DNA from: Actinomycetota bacterium
GTDB lineage: Bacteria > Actinomycetota > Actinomycetes > S36-B12
Direction: 5' to 3'
NCBI GenBank assembly: GCA_002737125.1
Contig: NSHP01000005.1
Span: 1 to 32,392, forward strand
Length of the DNA stretch: 32,392 nt
Shown here one piece after another: positions 31,947 through 32,392 of the stretch (position 1 is the first letter of the stretch; each line of letters begins with the position of its first letter). The notes under the pieces are model-generated. The model ran no database searches. It was not told the origin of the DNA and was given only the letters and a program-made list of their open reading frames with translations. The position numbers were made by a program, and so were the translations under genes.

Positions 31947-32392
31947 ATGTTCGCCAAGCAGCGCTTCGGCGCTAGCGCTGACCAAGTTTCGGCGCGTGCA
32001 CACCTGTTATTGAATTTCACTGATTTCAGCAACTTCGAGGACCGGCCCATCCCGATAATGGTTCGTGGCGACGGCCTTGAAGTGATCGATTCGAATGGAC
32101 GCCGCTATCTTGATGGTCTCTCCGGGTTATTCTGCACCAACTTGGGCCATGGGTATGGGGCTGAAGTAGGTGCGGCAGCCCAGCGGCAACTTTCGGAAAT
32201 GGTGTATTCGCCGAACTGGTCGCTGACCCACCCCGCCGCGGTGCATCTGGCGGAACGGTTAACCGACGCAGCGGAGCCACTTGGCATGACCAGGCTTTTC
32301 TTAACAAGCGGTGGTGGCGAGGCAGTTGAAGCCGCCTGGAAACTAGTTCGTCAGTGGCACCTTGCCAACGGGCAGCCGCAACGACATAAGGC
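31947..32392 (+). CDS. Class III PLP-dependent aminotransferase, N-terminal part (cut by window end)
   Basis: The visible 148 residues belong to the aspartate-aminotransferase-like class III group that includes beta-alanine/putrescine:pyruvate aminotransferases: GRRYLDGLSGLFCTNLGHGYG (about 52-72), YSPNWSLTHPAAVHLAERL and LFLTSGGGEAVEAAWKLVRQ, which is the PLP-phosphate loop. The lysine that binds PLP would be beyond the window. The start is ATG at 31947; an in-frame GTG three codons upstream is possible but is too close to AAAAGGG. It is controlled by a promoter with two TetR operators and should act in the same pathway, for example by transaminating an amine or an aldehyde product. The 3' end is missing. 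Confidence 0.9.
   Translation, partial: MFAKQRFGASADQVSARAHLLLNFTDFSNFEDRPIPIMVRGDGLEVIDSNGRRYLDGLSGLFCTNLGHGYGAEVGAAAQRQLSEMVYSPNWSLTHPAAVHLAERLTDAAEPLGMTRLFLTSGGGEAVEAAWKLVRQWHLANGQPQRHK

Noticed and set aside
31341-32003. A 220-codon minus-strand open frame opposite the second TetR gene
   Set aside because: The TetR gene has a clear helix-turn-helix and ribosome-binding site, and the antisense frame crosses the promoter/operator region and has no recognisable domain.

Overview
The window looks like part of a chromosome from a member of the Actinomycetota, probably an uncultivated or poorly studied lineage. Reasons: an S-(hydroxymethyl)mycothiol dehydrogenase paired with its usual MBL-fold partner, GC content that looks to be in the high fifties by eye, many GTG and TTG starts, several apparently leaderless genes, and single-chain FAD/GcvT demethylases. 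No tRNA, rRNA, IS element, integrase or CRISPR array was seen. Gene density is high; the only long stretch without a gene is 9451-10147.

Layout. (1) 37-6268, minus strand: an oligopeptide-type ABC importer (two permeases, two ATPases, each junction a 4-nt ATGA overlap) whose last gene is a dimethylglycine/sarcosine dehydrogenase-like FAD-GcvT enzyme. No substrate-binding protein is encoded with it, and the first permease seems to start at an ATC codon. (2) 6403-9450, minus: a zinc-ribbon mini-protein, a luciferase-like flavin monooxygenase, an MBL-fold hydrolase and mycothiol-dependent formaldehyde dehydrogenase. (3) 9451-12400: a non-coding stretch with two hairpins, then two divergent secreted proteins. 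(4) 12418-14838, minus: an N-terminal-cysteine amidase followed by a Tat-exported amine oxidase whose domain order is circularly permuted. (5) 14999-15886, plus: class I fructose-bisphosphate aldolase. (6) 15915-19407: a TetR regulator divergent from a two-gene unit, a stand-alone GcvT-like protein plus a phytoene-desaturase/PYROXD2-like flavoprotein. (7) 19428-26265: a polyamine-type ABC importer (Tat lipoprotein and two permeases) with a second FAD-GcvT demethylase as its last gene, and the ATPase transcribed divergently. (8) 26262-31087, minus: an operon of acyl-CoA dehydrogenase, NDP-forming acyl-CoA synthetase, Rieske oxygenase and cupin. (9) 31206-32392, plus: a second TetR regulator and a truncated class III aminotransferase.

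Working model (inference). The region is an island for catabolism of N-methylated amines, possibly glycine betaine-type compounds or betaines with a longer side chain. Two different importers are each tied to their own FAD-GcvT demethylase. A third, split demethylase (GcvT plus PYROXD2-like flavoprotein) is controlled by its own TetR protein. The CoA ligase/acyl-CoA dehydrogenase/Rieske operon could trim and demethylate the substrate, and mycothiol-dependent formaldehyde oxidation would remove the C1 by-product.

The strongest unusual items are the permuted amine oxidase, the ATC start of the first dipeptide-type permease, and a three-copy TetR operator (TGAAYG-N2-CGTTCA-like) positioned on promoters at both ends of the second TetR gene.
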